Of a stretch of 64,000 nt of DNA, positions 62,635 to 64,000 are shown piece after piece. The DNA lies in NCBI GenBank assembly GCA_026416815.1, contig JAOAEJ010000072.1, forward strand, positions 62,001 through 126,000, read 5' to 3'. The notes below the pieces were generated by a model that did not search any database, was not told the DNA's origin, and saw only the letters and a list, made by a program, of their open reading frames with translations. How positions within the stretch are numbered: the first letter of the stretch is position 1; each line of letters starts with the position of its first letter. Source of the DNA: Clostridia bacterium (GTDB taxonomy: Bacteria; Bacillota; Clostridia; Acetivibrionales; DSM-2933). Made by a program: the position numbers and the translations under genes.

Positions 62635-62671
62635 AAGTCCTGCGGTTGCAAATTACCGCAAGTTATTGTGG

Positions 62672-62747
62672 GGGCGCTTAGCTCAGCTGGGGGAGCACCT
62701 GCCTTACAAGCAGGGGGTCATAGGTTCGAGCCCTATAGTGCCCACCA
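62672..62747 (+). tRNA. tRNA-Val (anticodon TAC)
   Basis: 76 bases. Acceptor arms GGGCGCT / AGTGCCC, anticodon stem CCTGC / GCAGG with loop CTTACAA (anticodon TAC), T-loop GGTTCGAGCC, encoded CCA. Confidence 0.96.
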
Positions 62748-62764
62748 AAAACTAAATAATACAC

Positions 62765-62840
62765 GCTGGTGTAGCTCAGCAGGTAGAGCAGCTGACTTGT
62801 AATCAGCAGGTCGGGGGTTCGATTCCGTCCACCAGCTCCA
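62765..62840 (+). tRNA. tRNA-Thr (anticodon TGT)
   Basis: 76 bases. Acceptor arms GCTGGTG / CACCAGC, anticodon stem GCTGA / TCAGC with loop CTTGTAA (anticodon TGT), T-loop GGTTCGATTCC, encoded CCA. 17 bases after the tRNA-Val gene, same transcript. Confidence 0.96.
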
Positions 62841-62868
62841 AAAAAAGTCCATAATCATGGACTTTTTT
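62841..62868 (+). terminator. Terminator of the tRNA operon
   Basis: AAAAAAGTCCAT pairs with ATGGACTTTTTT around AATC, directly after the tRNA-Thr CCA. The A and T flanks allow it to serve the convergent HD-GYP gene as well. Confidence 0.9.
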
Positions 62869-62887
62869 ACTTTATAAAAATAAAGTT

Positions 62888-63880
62888 TCAGATCTTACCT
62901 GAGGACAGTTTGTCCAAGAATAATTCCAGGATTTTGGGGTCAAACTGCGTTCCCGAACACCTTTTTAGCTCACGAATAATATCTTCTCGCTGCAGTGCTT
63001 TTCTATACGGCCTATCCGATGACATGGCTTCATAGGAGTCTGCTACAGCAATAATACGGGCACCAAGAGGTATATTCTCACCTTCAAGACCGTCAGGGTA
63101 TCCCTTGCCGTCAAAACGCTCATGGTGGTGACGTACATACTTCATTACATTTACAAAGCTACTTATCTTTGAAAGGATTTTCTCACCTATGACGGGGTGG
63201 CTTTTTATTACTTCATACTCATGCTGAAGAAGAGCACCGCATTTATTGATAATGGTATCGCTGACACCTACTTTTCCTATATCGTGCAGACTTGCTGCAA
63301 TCATAATTTCCTTCTTTTGAGCATCAGATAACTCCATTGCTTCAGCTATAGCAACACTTATTTCCTTTACATTTTCTGAGTGATTGGCGGTATATACATC
63401 CTTAACTTCAATTATTGAAGCAAGCATATCGAGGACCTTATAGAAATCATCTTCCAATTGTTTGTGAAGGGCTACTTCATCAGTGCGATCTATTACTATT
63501 TCCAATATCTTTTCGACTTTTCCGGATTTAAAGGAGAGAGGAACTGCCAGTACTTCTACATATTTGGTATTACCATGCTTGTCCTTCTCGCACTTCAAAA
63601 AACTCTCTTTTTTTGATGAGTTCAAGCACTTGAGTGCAGCACATTGGGGACAAATATTGCCGTCTCCGAAAATGGTAAAGCATTTTTTGTTTAAAATTTC
63701 AGTCTCACTATACCCTGTAATGGAATGCACATACTCATTTGAAAACAGTATATTAAAGCTCCTGTCCAAAACAACAAAAGCCGCCGGAGTGCTTTCAATA
63801 ATTTGATTAACAAGCTCGCTACGTTTAACTATCTGAGATAACCTTTTCGAAGTAGTATTATTAGAACAATCTTTATCCAC
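62888..63880 (-). CDS. PAS - HD-GYP protein (c-di-GMP phosphodiesterase type)
   Basis: 330 aa. A PAS domain (about 25-135; ESTPAAFVVLDRSFNILFSNEYV) contains CPQCAALKC, a pair of closely spaced cysteines that could bind a metal or respond to redox. A helical linker leads to an HD-GYP domain with HDIGKVG, HHERFDGKGYPDGL and ADSYEAM, all the usual metal and substrate residues. Such proteins hydrolyse cyclic di-GMP. No membrane segment, so it should act in the cytoplasm. The start is GTG at 63880 with GGGGTG upstream; the last 120 bases of the window hold its leader and nothing else I can identify. Not obviously part of the biosynthetic cluster. Confidence 0.92.
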   Translation of the reverse strand: MDKDCSNNTTSKRLSQIVKRSELVNQIIESTPAAFVVLDRSFNILFSNEYVHSITGYSETEILNKKCFTIFGDGNICPQCAALKCLNSSKKESFLKCEKDKHGNTKYVEVLAVPLSFKSGKVEKILEIVIDRTDEVALHKQLEDDFYKVLDMLASIIEVKDVYTANHSENVKEISVAIAEAMELSDAQKKEIMIAASLHDIGKVGVSDTIINKCGALLQHEYEVIKSHPVIGEKILSKISSFVNVMKYVRHHHERFDGKGYPDGLEGENIPLGARIIAVADSYEAMSSDRPYRKALQREDIIRELKRCSGTQFDPKILELFLDKLSSGKI

Positions 63881-64000
63881 ATTAACACCCCGGAAACCCA
63901 GTATAAAAAGATTATATCATGAGTTGGATAGGTTTTCAATTCGCCAATAGTCCTGATATAAAAGTATGCTATGGTATTAGTGCATTGGAAGATGGCAGAT

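Noticed and set aside
62672-62840. tRNA pair as an integration site marking a genomic island
   Set aside because: No integrase, no repeat of the tRNA 3' end and no phage gene are visible in the window.
1-64000. Beta-branching cassette, C-methyltransferase, enoylreductase or oxygenase domains
   Set aside because: I looked for HMG-synthase-like, methyltransferase, ER and oxygenase motifs in and between the PKS genes and found none.
1-64000. CRISPR arrays, transposase or phage genes
   Set aside because: No regularly spaced repeats and no transposase or phage protein seen; the only mobile-looking DNA is the small palindromic repeats.

Overview
The window is low-GC DNA with Shine-Dalgarno starts (AAGGAGG-type), tRNA genes with encoded CCA, DUF4234 and HD-GYP proteins, and a lipoprotein-anchored export system. 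This points to a Gram-positive anaerobe of the Clostridia, possibly Ruminiclostridium-like (inference, moderate confidence). About 50 kb of it is one hybrid NRPS/PKS biosynthetic region on the + strand. The last 3 kb looks like ordinary chromosome: two small membrane proteins, tRNA-Val, tRNA-Thr and an HD-GYP protein.

Layout. (1) 1-2604: the 3' part of a PvdE/SyrD-like peptide exporter and a lipoprotein of the Ntn-hydrolase (C45/acyltransferase-like) type. (2) 2830-26437: the first half of the assembly line in four genes: FAAL-ACP-C-A(Gly)-PCP-KS-KR/DH-ACP; KS-decayed AT-PCP; docking-C-FkbH-ACP; docking-C-A(Ser)-PCP-C-A(Ser)-PCP-half C. (3) 26449-27723: a free-standing FabD-like acyltransferase. 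(4) 27823-41219: three AT-less PKS genes: KS-KR-ACP, KS-DH-KR-ACP, KS-DH-KR-ACP. No thioesterase domain ends the line. (5) 41324-49485: release and tailoring genes: BtrH-like protein, free ACP, second BtrH-like protein, an alpha/beta hydrolase with Cys in place of the nucleophilic Ser, a Sfp-type phosphopantetheinyl transferase and a type II thioesterase. (6) 49808-55791: a four-gene export operon (lipoprotein adaptor, FtsX-type permease, two ATPases). (7) 56056-59713: histidine kinase, response regulator, and a second kinase without a membrane sensor. (8) 59805-61190: a beta-propeller protein of unknown role.

Working model (inference, collinear reading): a fatty or hydroxy acid is activated by FAAL, joined to Gly, extended by two C2 units (enoyl, then beta-keto), condensed onto a glyceryl unit loaded by an internal FkbH domain, followed by Ser-Ser and three further C2 units (hydroxyl, alkene, alkene). 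Release would need the BtrH-like proteins or the Cys hydrolase. The PvdE-like exporter next to an exported Ntn-hydrolase resembles the pyoverdine logic of removing an acyl 'pro' group after export.

Most unusual features: a vestigial cis-AT with its active site gone and its small subdomain deleted; a DH domain inserted inside a KR domain; a mid-chain C-FkbH-ACP module; a half condensation domain ending an NRPS; a BtrH-ACP-BtrH cassette; and two families of MITE-like palindromic repeats between the genes. All calls come from reading the sequence by eye; no database search was run.
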